Assembly (NCBI GenBank): GCA_037951105.1
Contig: JBAMJV010001293.1
Location: forward strand, 124,001 to 188,000
Direction: 5' to 3'
Length of the DNA stretch: 64,000 bases
From: Echinarachnius parma
Taxonomy: Eukaryota; Echinodermata; Echinoidea; Clypeasteroida; Echinarachniidae
The notes under the pieces were generated by a model. That model was not told the DNA's origin. It did no database searches and saw only the letters and a list, made by a program, of their open reading frames with translations. Position numbers and translations under genes: made by a program. This document shows, piece after piece, positions 13,601-26,500 of this stretch. The first letter of the stretch is position 1. Each line of letters starts with the position of its first letter.

Positions 13601-14455
13601 AGATCTGTAGTTTCTTTTGTTGTTTGGAAGAGGGGGGGGGGGGGGGGGGTCTATTAAATAATTCCTCCATTCGGTCAAGAAATAAGACAACTATGGCTCT
13701 TATTTCTACAAGTGACTCAAATTGGCACCGCAAGTGCTCTGGTAAAGTTCTGGACGACTCCCCATTTTGGTTTTGTACACAAAATGTTATTTTATTTCAA
13801 TTTTCTCAAAATATTATGTGGGGGGTGATCTATTAATTAATTCCACCCTGAACCTCCGAACATCAGAAATTTCTGCAAATCTATGTCAGTGGGTAACTGT
13901 ATAGCCTGGTGGTTAGAGCACTGGTCTAGTCTGGCAACCCAGAGGTCTTGGTTTTGATTCCCATTAAAGCCCAATTTTCTTTGCTAAAAAATGATATTAT
14001 TTTGTTTTTACTGTAATATTTATTGAATCTACGTATTCCATACATATTGCACAGTGCTATAAATTTTGACTGTGCACTACGGTAATTATATTAACTCTTT
14101 AATCATGGCTCAACAATAGCGCTACAAAAAAATTGATGTCGGGCAAGTAAAATTTATGGCCTAATTTGATAGTGTTGCGAATTTGCCATTAATGGCAAGT
14201 TGTTAGTCAATTCATTTCATTTCATTTTTACTAAGCCAGTTTCATTGAGATTTTCAGAGAATGTTCTTTTTTATTTTGATAATGTGTACTGAAACATGCC
14301 GTCCATCATGAAAGTAGAACAAAATTGTTTTCTGATAATGTATCTTACAACAGATCGTGTTTGATCGTCCTCACGCTGCAATGTACAGATTTGTCAATCA
14401 GAAATCTAGTAACCTACAGCTGTAATGATAATGATGATGATGATGATGATGATCA

Positions 14456-14517
<62 letters not shown>

Positions 14518-14518
14518 A

Positions 14519-14598
<80 letters not shown>

Positions 14599-17500
14599 TG
14601 ATGATATAATGATAATATTAACATTAATAATTAATAATAAATAACATTAGCTAAGCGCTGTACAAAAACAAATACTAGAAGATAAAACTTCTAAAAAGAA
14701 AGTAATAATTCAACTAAAGTTGCTGACTCACACCCTAAATATACCACCCCCCCCCCCCTCCTTGCCCTCATGAAAAAGGGAACATTTTATTTCAACTTGA
14801 GTAGTACTGCACACCTTGTTGAAGAATGAAGAGAGTCCTGACTCCCGTGTGTATAGTTTGGTTTTGCATTGACTGGCACAGAGGAAATAGAGTTGCAGAA
14901 GACAGTTATATACTACTCATCTACATAAACTTGTTAAAATTCTTGTACTAGACCAATGCTTAAAATTTGTTTGCCTTGGGGGCCCAGTCGGGCATGCAAA
15001 AACGAGGCTTTTTCAAATTTTAGTCGCCCCAAACCTGAATCTGGTGGCCCCAACCAAGGAGAAACATTAAACAAAATTGTTATATTTAGTTGCCCATGTG
15101 GCCAAGTGGAATAAATCATCAATGACATTTGGTGGCCCAAAGCTAATTTGTTAGTGGCCCCAGGCCAGCAGGCCTGTGACGGTAAATTTCAAGCATTGAC
15201 TCAACTCCTCTCTGACAGTTCAGGCTATACATTAATAGCTAAATTGTTTTCTCATAATTTGAAATACATACATTGTGTTTGTTTAAAGAAATGGCAGTTA
15301 TTGAAACATTTGTTATCAAAACATTGTATTTGTACATTATAAATGTTACAATTTTACATTCAGGGTGAAGCGAAAGATTCCTGTCTGAAAAAGGAAGTTC
15401 ATATGCTGTGCCAGATTGCCAGATATATGGCAGTGAGTGAGCATACATACAAATTGAAATGTGTACTACAAGTCAAAAGCGAATTTTATCAAAAAATCTT
15501 GCATCCGTGGTGAAATGCACCAACTTCACATTTTGTCCAACTGTGTTAAAAAAACTGCAATGAAGTAAAAATAGAAATGTCTCATCGCTCTCGTGTGAAT
15601 GCCATGTATTACTTGATTCCGAATAATAGGCAGCACAATTACATTACAAATAATACACACTGTCATTACTGTCAACAAAAGAAGGGAAGAAATGGAATGC
15701 CAGTTTCGCTCTATTCTTGCACGCTTGAATAAATGCAGTGTGTCACTGGTGTACGTACACAAGACAAGGTGGTGTGAACCAAAAAAACTGCACGCTTTCT
15801 GTACAAAAGAAGGAAATACCCATGGTCAAATAGCCCAGCGTGTACCCTGCTATGATGTGACAATTAATGTCCTTGGTAAGCCTGTCATTTTCAGTCTAGA
15901 ATTGTATAAAAATTCCTGAGTAGAGCTGTAGAGGGAAGTAGTGAAATTTTGATTGATTTTTTTTTTTACAAACTTGATACACAAACTATGTATGATAAAA
16001 ATGATTATAATTTGCACTATAGTCTATTCTGTCTAGTGCTCGAAATTAGCATAGGCCCGCTGGCCCGGGGCCACTAAAAATTAGCTCTTGGCCACCAAAT
16101 TTCATTGATCCTAAATTCTACTGGCCCGTTTGGGCAACAAAATTTAACAGAAATTGTCATGTTTTTCTTTGTATGGGGCCACCAGATTTAGGTTCCGGGC
16201 CACTCAAAGTTGAACTATCTCGTTTTTACTTGCCCGACTGGGCCACAAGGCAAAAAGGTTAATTTCTAGCATTGCCATAATGCAATATGGCTGTGAATTT
16301 GTGGAGGCATTATTTTGTTGGGGAGGACCCATACCCCCCCCCCCCCCCCCCCCCCCCCCTTCCTGATCAATGGAAAGAAATAAGAAATTCCTGCGTCTAC
16401 AGATACATGTAGGTAAATGCTAAATTCATTCCTGATTGAAGTCTGCAGAAATACAGTGTATTGTTTGTAATACACCCCAAGCTCTCAACAATGGTGGGAA
16501 AACATGCACATGCGCATCAAATATTTTTAGATCCCGAAAAGTTTAAATCCTGAAAATCATTCATGAGAAACTTTTGTTATTGTAACACTAGTCCAAAGTA
16601 CTACAAACTTGTTTTCTTCCACTCCAGACCGTGTCAACAGAGAATATTATCTCAGAATCAATATACCAAAAAGTATGCCATGTCACGACACTTAAAGACA
16701 AATTTAGCAGGACTTACTTATTGTGAAACGCCCCTCACAAATAATACGCTTTTATCACTGACCATGTGAAAGAATATCATTACGAATCTGTTAAGATTTT
16801 GTTCATTGATTATAAATTGAGTTGAATTTGGTATGATTGTGAAGGTAATCTTGTACTTTACAAGCCTCGAGAAATTCAGATTTTTTGAAATTTTTTGAAC
16901 ATTTTTTCATCGAAATTGAAAATGAGAAAAATTCCCCCTCCAAACCAAGGCCCAAAGTTACCCCGAACTCGCCGCTAGCTCGATGACGTATGGCGAGGGG
17001 GTACGGATCTCTGCTATCACCGCGGCATACTATAGTTTACGTGCAGGAGTATATTGTCTACGTTACAACCACATCACTCGCTCGTTTTAGTATGCCTCCG
17101 CCAACTGTATCAACTCGAATGGCGGACGACCTGAATTGAGATTTGAGTTTTGAATTAGAAGATGAGCTAGATGAGATAGAGAACAGCTCCTCAAAATCTG
17201 ATGAGGATGAGGGGGATTTATGAGCTTGAGATCGAGCCGATGCCTGTACCGGCTACTACCTCCCGCGGCGCGCCCGTTGCCGCTGCAATACCAACACAAG
17301 CCAGATCGGCTCAGTTCAATGCATGTATAATAATAGCTTGACTCAATCGAGAAATAACCTCGCCAGTGTTGATCAGCACGCAATTTCGCAAACAACATCA
17401 CACGTGGATATTTCCCCAGTATACGGTATATAGGATATGGGAGTGTAATGCACGTTATCGATGTCACATGGGCCTTGAACTGTAGCTAGCTGAGATGTGA

Positions 17501-20500
17501 TGATTTTACATCCAATAATTTACATCACCAGCGCGCGGTCGAAGCTTCGTCGGCTTGGATGGGCTGGCCGCGCCGCATGGGCAGGGGTGTGATCGCCAGA
17601 GCAGCGCTAGGGGGAGCGAGCTAACTAACCGCTATTACATTAGTATTGTCTGCGTGCTGCATGCACGTCGCGCACCACCCAGCGTATAGAGCTTACAGCA
17701 CGTAGTGCAGTGCAATTGAATCATGATTTCACTCGTAGATTCGGTGATTGATTTACGCATTTTTACGTTATCCGACACTTAAATGAATAGAAGAATAACC
17801 TTACAACGAATATAAGTTGTTGTTTCATTAGTTCAGAAAGTTTAAACCACCATAATTGTACAGAAAATAGTTTAAACAACCACGGAAGCCTCGGTATAAT
17901 CCCGGTATATTATGTGGTAGATACAGCAGCTTCCTATAGGATAACCCCGACGCTGACGTCACCACAGCATACACAGCTATATGACTCCGCAAGTCGCTGG
18001 ATTGGGGTTTTTAGGCAGTGTTCAATATTTTAATTTTTTTTTTCAATTTTTGGATGTGCGAGTACTTGGAAAGTAATATTTTCATATTCTGTATGATTTC
18101 AACTTTCTGTAAAAAGATAAATTGGCTAATAATGTTTTTTTCTTTGAAACTAAACTTTAATGTAAGAAGTTGGGACAAAACTGCTTTACAATTGACTATT
18201 TGAGCAATAAAATGTTGGACATTAAAATGTCTACAGAATACAGATTAAATTCTTCCACATTGCAAACCACACCGTGAGCAAATTTGAGCAAAGACTGGCA
18301 AAGACGGGCGGTACAAGCTGTGAATTTCGGCCCAATCTCGGCGGCGTGCATAGATTCAGAACCTTCCTTATGATATTTCAGCATTTAACTAGATGTTATG
18401 GTTCAGACCATCTTTTATACTACATTTAATTCAACTATGTTGATCAATTAGTTTTTGTTACAGTACCAATGCTGCCATTTGGCTTTAAGTAGTACTGTTA
18501 TCCTGTTATCCAATCATAGATTTCTACGGTTCAAAGTTCTTGTTATAATGTTATGTGTTTGTTTTGTGCTTGAAAAAACAATATGAGTGGTACTGATAGC
18601 GGGTTGTACTTGGAACTCTGTGTTATGAGATCGATAATTGTACACGGCTGCACGCACTTATTTGATTAACGCCAATGTTGTGATTGGTTTTACAAAATAA
18701 TAGTGCCTAGAAAACTACAGAATTTCCAGGTAAACTGAATGTGTACATGTATACAAAGTAGCGTACAAAATTAGTGTGATGTTTAAATAATTTGCTTTTT
18801 CAAAAGTGGAAAAACAGAACAGATCTATAATTGTCTATCACTTTTCAACAAAACTACAAACAAATTTTAGGACAATATCAAAAAACTTCATACATACCGT
18901 AAATCTCAGTGTGTAGGATGCACCTGTGTACAAGACGCGTCCCACTTTTTGGCCAAAAAAATGTTTTTTTGTTTTTTTTCTGTGCCTGTACACAAGACGT
19001 ACCCCACACTTTTGCATTTTTCCGGCGGAAAAAAAGTGCGTCTTATACATGGAGATTTACGGTATACCTTCCTTGGTAACTGTCATTCAAGTAAAAGAAC
19101 AAATTGACGGTATCGATAGCAAAAAACGATACATACTTTTCATTCAGTAACTATATTAACCCGTTCCCTACGAGTTTCTGAAATCTCCATAGACTTTGTA
19201 CATAACCCACTCGGTTCCCGTAGTCAAGGGGTGAAGTGAAAAAGTTAGGTAGGCTTTATAGCTACCAAGTCGTTTAATTTGGCGTATGCTCAGTTCTTTT
19301 TAACAGAGTTGTTACGCATTTCTTATTTTGTCTTTATTGCACGCCGATATCGTGCATGCAGAAATGACAAAATGCAAATTGCCCTTTTACGCGCATTGAT
19401 AATGCACAGCCAATGCGCGCGATTTGGCAGTAAAGCGCATTTTTGTCCTTATTGGTGCCATATCATACGCGCACAAGGTGCGCGTTCAGTCGTGTATGCC
19501 AAACATGCAAAAGGGTAATTTCGTCGCTGCTTCAATTAAAATTGGTTAAAGGGGTAGTTGAGTTCTGGTAAGGAGAGTACAGTTTTAGTGAAACTGAATT
19601 TTAGTAACCAAAACCTGCATCATTACATTACAAACTAATAGTTATAACTAGAAAGGAACACAAAATTACAAATGACGTAGTAAAGATCATGTTATCATTC
19701 AAAAAGAGCCGTTAAAACGTAAGAGGGCGCTCTCTAAACACTCATCGGTTTTAACCATTTTGAATAAATTATTGTGCATGTGATGCTTTGTTGAAATAGT
19801 GATTAGATAGAGAAATAACCAACAACTATTTAAATACCTATTTTGTAACTTTTTGAAAAGAGGAAGCATTTTTTTGAATTTTTAACGGCTGGTTCAAAAT
19901 TCTCTAATAAACCCGGGGCCCCGGGTTTATTACAAATTGTTATATTTATGGATATTTCAGCCGTTTCTGAACCGATTTTGATCAAACAAAGATGATTTTA
20001 TTGTTTAAATTCAAATTTTACACTCAGTTTTTCATTACCTCACAAACCAATTAAGTAGTCTAGCGCCCTCTCTACCAAAACTCAACTTTCCCTTTAAAGT
20101 TGTGGCCTTGCGTATGTGTAGATATTGTAACTAATGCTATGTTTTTACGGAAAAGTAGTCAAATAACACATTTCATTCGTTATAAGTGTATTGATTCTTA
20201 TCCAAATGACACCTCTCGGCAGTTCATGAAAAACGATTTTGTCCTTTCTTTAGCCCAAATACGCGCAATTTTTAAATTTTGTCCTTTTGTAATTTTCGTT
20301 TTTCTCTAAAAGTAGGGCATATATGGGGATTCTAAATATATCATCGGATAGGTATTTATTTAAAGTGACACAGGTAAAGTGTCTAACTCCACGAAAAATA
20401 CTTGGAGCTTCCTCGTTTCTCTTCTGCCGTGTTGTTTAGCTTATGGTAAGAGAAGAATAAAATAGGGTTCGGTTTTTTCAAATGTCCCTTTAGTATGAAG

Positions 20501-23500
20501 ATAATTATCATTGAAAATCATTATTTCAAAAGCGTTAGCTAATGGTAGAGGCACGGATTTTCCGTTTAAAAAAAAGGCCTTTTCCGTTTCAGAAAATCGG
20601 GAATTCCGTTTTTACCTGCCTGAAAAACGGAAATTCCGTTTTGCCATAGACGTTGTACATGTGAAAAACTGCAAATTCCGTTTACCATCAAACTCTATAC
20701 AAAATTCAATGAGTATGGTAAAATCATAATATAGGTATTTATTGTGAAAACTTACCGATTTTCTCTCGCTTCAACTTCAATTCAAGCTTTCATACGTATC
20801 ACTATCAGCGTGTGGTGTGACGTCGTGTCGTAATCGAATTCCGTACCATTACCAAAGCCGTAGTATATACCCCGGAACGAACGCGGAAGTAATTGTTATA
20901 CACGTGTGCGCCGATTATATCTCGAACATTTTCTAACCCCTCGAACCTGCATGTGTACTGAATTGAAGCTTACATCATATCAGTACAACGACACAAATAA
21001 GTCAACACTAACACTTCACTTGTATACTTTCCGTGCAGCTTATCGGGTCATTTTTCTTACGCGAGATATCCATCCGCCGGGAATTGGGGAATTCCACAAT
21101 TCCCGGCGGATGGATATCTCGCGTAAGAAATGAGACCCATAACCTGCACGCAAAGTAAACCAGTGATATGGCGGGCTGTACCGATAGAGGGCGGACTGGA
21201 TGTCAACGTTTGAGAATCATGTGCAGTATTAATATTACGTACATGGGCAATTCCACGGTAACTGACGTTACAATGTAGGATTTTTACAACTTTGTTTTCA
21301 TTGTAGTTATGTAAATAAAGATACCTGGGGGTTATAATTTGATACAGGTATATATTTGATAAGAGTGAAGAAATAAGTATGAATTTTTTCACCAAAACTG
21401 CATTTTTTATCGAACAGCGAGCAAAAATGTGTCGGTAACTGACGTTACGCAAAAAAGACATGCAAAATCATGGTCTTGAATCAAAGTGTAATATCTCATG
21501 TCCCAGACCTGCTAGAATGATGAGTTTGATGTGACATCATCCCTGGGTACCCAGGAACAGATGTACAAAATATATAATAATTAGCACCATTTCCCTTTAT
21601 GCTATGATAACTTTACTGAAGGTATGTCGGTAACTGACGTTACGTAACTGACGTTACGGTTACACTTCCCATAGGCTTAACACATGAAAAATCATGTGTT
21701 GGAATCAGTTTGAAATATTTCATGTCCTTAACTTGTTAGAATGATTTTTGGGGTATGGATTATTTCCTTGGTCCATCAAGAACATATATACAAATAAAAG
21801 GAGAACTTTGTCCAGTTTTTTTAATTCTGTGGAAAGTTTATTGTGAGCATGCTGGTAACTGACGTTACGGTAACTGACGTTACAATGCTTTGTCTATGGG
21901 GTTTACATGAAACTGATTTTATCACTGTTTTTACACTGCATCAAGAATGATATCATACTAGTGAAATGTTAAATACTGATATCAACCTAGCAAAAGATCA
22001 AACAATGGGAAATCGGGACCTATGGGGCTAATTGACGTTTTACATGTGCTTTACCTATGGGTGGTAACTGACGTTACACGTACATGTACATTAGGTTTAG
22101 GTTGTAGAACAAATTTGTTGATTCCTCATGAATCATACCATACCAGTCACATGTTTAATATTAAATATATTAACTATTAAGATTCAAAACAGTGATTTAT
22201 CAATGATTTGGAATGGAAAATGGGGTGCAGGGATCTAAGGGCCAAGTCCTTTGCCTTTTCACAGAAATAAAGAGAGGATTTTGCCTTTTTTACACCACTT
22301 TATTAACAAAAGCAGATAAATTAAGGGCTTTCCATCCTATTTGCCCATACTGGGAGATAAAACTTACAGGGAAACGAAGGGAAATTTAACTTAAAATAAG
22401 ATTTTTATAATCCATGATTTTGGTAACTGACGTTACATCCCCTACATCACAATGTTTAGTCTTTTGAAAGAACTTTGTACTGATTTACATGAAAATAACT
22501 GGCTTAAACAATTTAGCAAGTGCCTCCTGAAGCTTTATGAATCTTTCAATTATCATTGTTCCCTTGGTAAATCATGTTACATTATGGTAATTGATGTTAC
22601 ATCATGGTAATTGATGTTAAATCATGCTAACTGACGTTACATGGTAACTGACGTTACACACTTTGAAGAGCCAATTTTTACTAACGGTATGTGGGCATCC
22701 CAATTTTTGTTGTATTGATAGAAAGAGAGTTGGTCAAAGATTACAAATCTCAAGTAGCATCCCATATATCACCTTCTTTCTGGAATAAATTGAACAAATC
22801 CTTGTTTTTGGTAACTGACGTTACATCCATTATGGTAAACTGAGCTAATCAAGATGTTTGTCAAATTCAATAATCAAACCAGCAAATTTTGTTCATGCCA
22901 TTTGGTAAAGTGTTATTCTGGTAACTCTTTTCATGTGAAAGTTTATCAATTGAAGCAATGGTTTAGTATATTTACTGATAGCAAATTGTATGTGAATTTA
23001 TCTTTCTCATCACCTAAATCTCTACTTTTATACTTTGATGGCCATTTTGAAGAGAAAAAATGGCCGTCTTTGAAAAAAAAATTATGGTTCCTAAAAATTC
23101 AACTCATGTATTATTAAAAAATATGAGTTGTTTAAACCAAATATGATTTTTTATTTTTGGCATCCATGTCCCTTATGTCGTGGAATTGCCCACATGGGTG
23201 ACATGGTACGGCGCAGCTAGCTCTGACTGATAGCAGCTAGCTAGCTGCGGGGCCGGGGCGCGCCGGGGTAGCTAGTCTAGGACGTCGATCGTATGCCGTA
23301 CTCGCCGCACCGCGCTAGATCGGCTGTCATAATAAACGCAGCGGATTTCTTGTCGTTGTAAGTTGCATTCGACATCGTCTTTCTTGTACTTTTTTGTCAT
23401 TTGTTTTCTTCTGATAGTTTTCTACTACAAAATATGAATTTTTGAGGAAAAAGAGGTTTTCCGCGATTTTCCGTTTGAGAACTCATTTTCCGTTTCAAAT

Positions 23501-26500
23501 GGTCAATTCCGCGATTTTCCGCGATTTTCCGCGATCGCGGAAAATCCGTGCCTCTATAATGGTATTGATAAAAAGTACAATTGACGTCGCTGAATACGTC
23601 CTGCTGGCCAGCGCGCGTGAGAAATTTTCCCGACCCACTGAACTTTGAGCCTAGTGTGCGCAAATTCCATGAATTCCGTACCGCCTGTAGCTGTATACAC
23701 GGGTGCGGATATCGTCAAGATCAAACGGATGATTTTTACTGCAACAAATCTACAACAGACCATCAGTATTCGGTGATAAAATATGAACTCAATATTCGTC
23801 TTTTCACTAGGTAAACAGTGTTCGTTTTCTTTCAAACTTTCACAAATCTTTCAATTCTATTTTACAATGATATTGATATAGGATTGAAGTCTCAAATGTC
23901 AGTTTGTGCAATATCTGACACTTTACACGGATCACTTTAAGTACTCGATCTGAAAAAAACAAAAAAACAAAATTGATATTTAACGATAATATTGACCATT
24001 TTGCCCTTTTACATGTACTTGCCCAGCGACGAAATAATAAATGAAATGCCAACTGTCCAAGTGTTTCATTGTGTAATTGATAGGTGATAAATAATTTACT
24101 TGAAAACTTAAGGCTCCTCCTATGCATGTAAAAAACCACAATTAAGAAATGCATGATTACTAGGTTACACGTACCTACATGTATACATGAACTAGTAATA
24201 GTGATAAATTTACATGATTGAATAATATGGCAGAATCATTCATACATATGGGCATTTAGTTGGGCTGTGTGGGATATAATTTCTTATCAATTTACAATCT
24301 TCACAAGTCAGTGTGTTTGCAGTGGAAAATAAATTCAATTTTTACTACAAATTATGCAAACTAAATAAAGTTGCTATGACGACAACGACCAAGCATGCTG
24401 CTGATGTGTACTCTTGTACAGTCCCTTACACTCCCATACAACACCGGTCAATGGCAATGATATCGTCGACGTCAACAATTGACCTTTCAGATGCGACCCA
24501 CATTATCTGGATGTTGTAGCCTACGTGTGCGTACATGTGTGTAGCTCTATACTAGTAATCAATTTGTCCAAGGAGCTGGTGTTATGCTAGAAATACGATC
24601 TGACAGCAAATATTGACTCAAGACAGTGTAGATGCTCTTGTGCCGCGTGCCACCGTCAACCGTGGCACTTAAATGTCAAAATATTGCATGACAATGTTTT
24701 TTAAATTAAGATTTAAAATGCAGTGTTAGGGTTAACTCATCGAACAATTACATAGATTTTGTAGTGTATGCATGGCTTGATACTCACACTGGCCCGCTGG
24801 CCCAGGGCCAGTAAAATTGCACTTTGGGCCAGCAAAAATGTATAAAAGTCATATCTTGCTGGCCCGAGTGGGCAAGCAGATTTTCAATCTGACATTGACA
24901 AAATTTGAAAAATCTTGTTTTCTTCCATTTAATGCTTCATCTATAATCACAGGTTTGATCAGGAAAGAGTGATATTTTAATTAGTAAAAAGTTTGCTCAT
25001 GAAGCAAAATTTTCGGGCCAGTAAATATTTCTTTCGGCCTCCAAAAAAGGGTAAGCAATTATTTCACTGGCCCGACTGAGCCACTGACAAAAAAGTTAAG
25101 TGTGGAGCCCTGGTGTATGCATGCATATACTGAACCCTAATAAATGAGTTATCTTCAAATTTCTTATACAGAGTAACTTGCATATATACCAAAGCAATAC
25201 TTACAGTTCTTTAGTAAGGTAATTTTAATTTTAGTACAAATCATTTTGCGCAGTGCACAGTATGGTTTTACAGGATGATCACTATCCCAACTTTGTATTG
25301 GCTGATAAATTATAATTAATCAATTCTAGGTACTTTTCTTGTACCCATTAGTATGAACAGTTTTGATTAGCATGGCTCCACACTTTTTTGTCAGTGGCCC
25401 AGACGGGCCAGTGAAATAACTTCTTCCCCTTTTCTGGTGGCCCGAAAAACATTTACTGGCCCATAATTGTATTTCATGAGTAAACTTTTTACTATTCAAA
25501 CTATCACTCTTTCCTGATCAAACTTGTGATTATAGATGAAGCATGACATGGAAGAATATAAGATTTTTTCTAATTTTGTCAATGTCCGGTTAAAAATCTG
25601 CTTGCCTGATCGGGCCACCAAAATGTGACTGTCACATTTTTGCTGGCCCGAAATGCAATTTCACTGGCCCCGGGCCAGTACGAGTGTCGAGCCCTGTAAT
25701 AATAATAAACTGGATTTATATAGTGCCTAATACAATTGATCATCATCTCTAAGTGCTTTATATTAAGCCTACTTTATATCCTTAGAGAAACCGGATCTAT
25801 AGGATTTGACCAAACATATTTTTTCAGGAAATGTCCACTTCTTAATCTGGTAGAATGTCCCTTGTAAAAGCCGACCCAATTAAGCGGAGAGCACTGTACT
25901 AGCAATTTAATAGTTCTAATGCAAGCATACTGTACCTGTACGTACATGAAACATTTATTTACGTGCAAGGGAGTTCATGATGTAAGTTTACAGGCTCTCA
26001 GTTTCAAGTTTCTATCTAAGTCAACTGTCACTGTACTTAATGGAGTGATTAATCAATGTGTAGCTCGTAGTAAGGCAGTGCTTACAGCACTACATACATG
26101 TGCAGTGATGTAAGTTACAGGTTTGGAAGTTCCCAATGAGATTAGTATCATATTTCCAGTCAACTGATAACTTGGTTGTAGATCACACGCACACACCCAC
26201 CCACCCACACACCCACCCAGTCATTAGAGAGCTGTGTACAAGTTTGTGTCACCCTACTACAATTAAGGTTACTATCATGTGTACATGTCTGCACAAATAA
26301 AATGTACGATGTATTGTGTGTTACATGTAGATTTGGTGATTCAGTAAAATAAAAAATACACAGGGCAGGGCTCCACACTTACATTTTTTGTCAGTGGCCC
26401 GGTTGGGCCAGTGAAATAATTTCTTCCCCTTTTCTGGTGGCCCGAAAGATAAATTTACTGGCCCAAAGATTTCATGAGTAAACTTTTTTACTATTCAGAA

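Larger units (their letters stand above)
20552..23555. mobile_element. Middle element of the nest, GAGGCACGGATTTTCCG ends
   Basis: Inverted ends TAGAGGCACGGATTTTCCG and CGGAAAATCCGTGCCTCTA, flanked by TAATGG on both sides (6 bp visible, perhaps a worn 8-bp hAT duplication). Just inside both ends are runs of (A)TTTTCCG(T/C), including CCGCGATTTTCCGCGATTTT on the right, which look like subterminal repeats. Confidence 0.6.
20364..23936. mobile_element. Outer element of a three-deep nest (TTAA-flanked, ~3.6 kb)
   Basis: Left end AGTGACACAGGTAAAGTGTC, right end complement of TGACACTTTACACGGATCACT, each bordered by TTAA (20360-20363, 23937-23940). The terminus TTAAAGTGA is close to the T2/Kolobok form. 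No transposase recognised inside; most of the interior belongs to later insertions. Confidence 0.55.

Noticed and set aside
13905-13985. Functional tRNA gene
   Set aside because: Box-like motifs are present, but the acceptor stem does not pair and the box B is imperfect; a SINE head fits better.
14406-14644. Poly-Ser and poly-Met open frames
   Set aside because: Pure products of the GAT microsatellite.
17087-17467. 126-codon open frame on the minus strand
   Set aside because: No recognisable domain, lies in a CpG-rich repeat remnant, and the opposite strand has the more protein-like acidic stretch.
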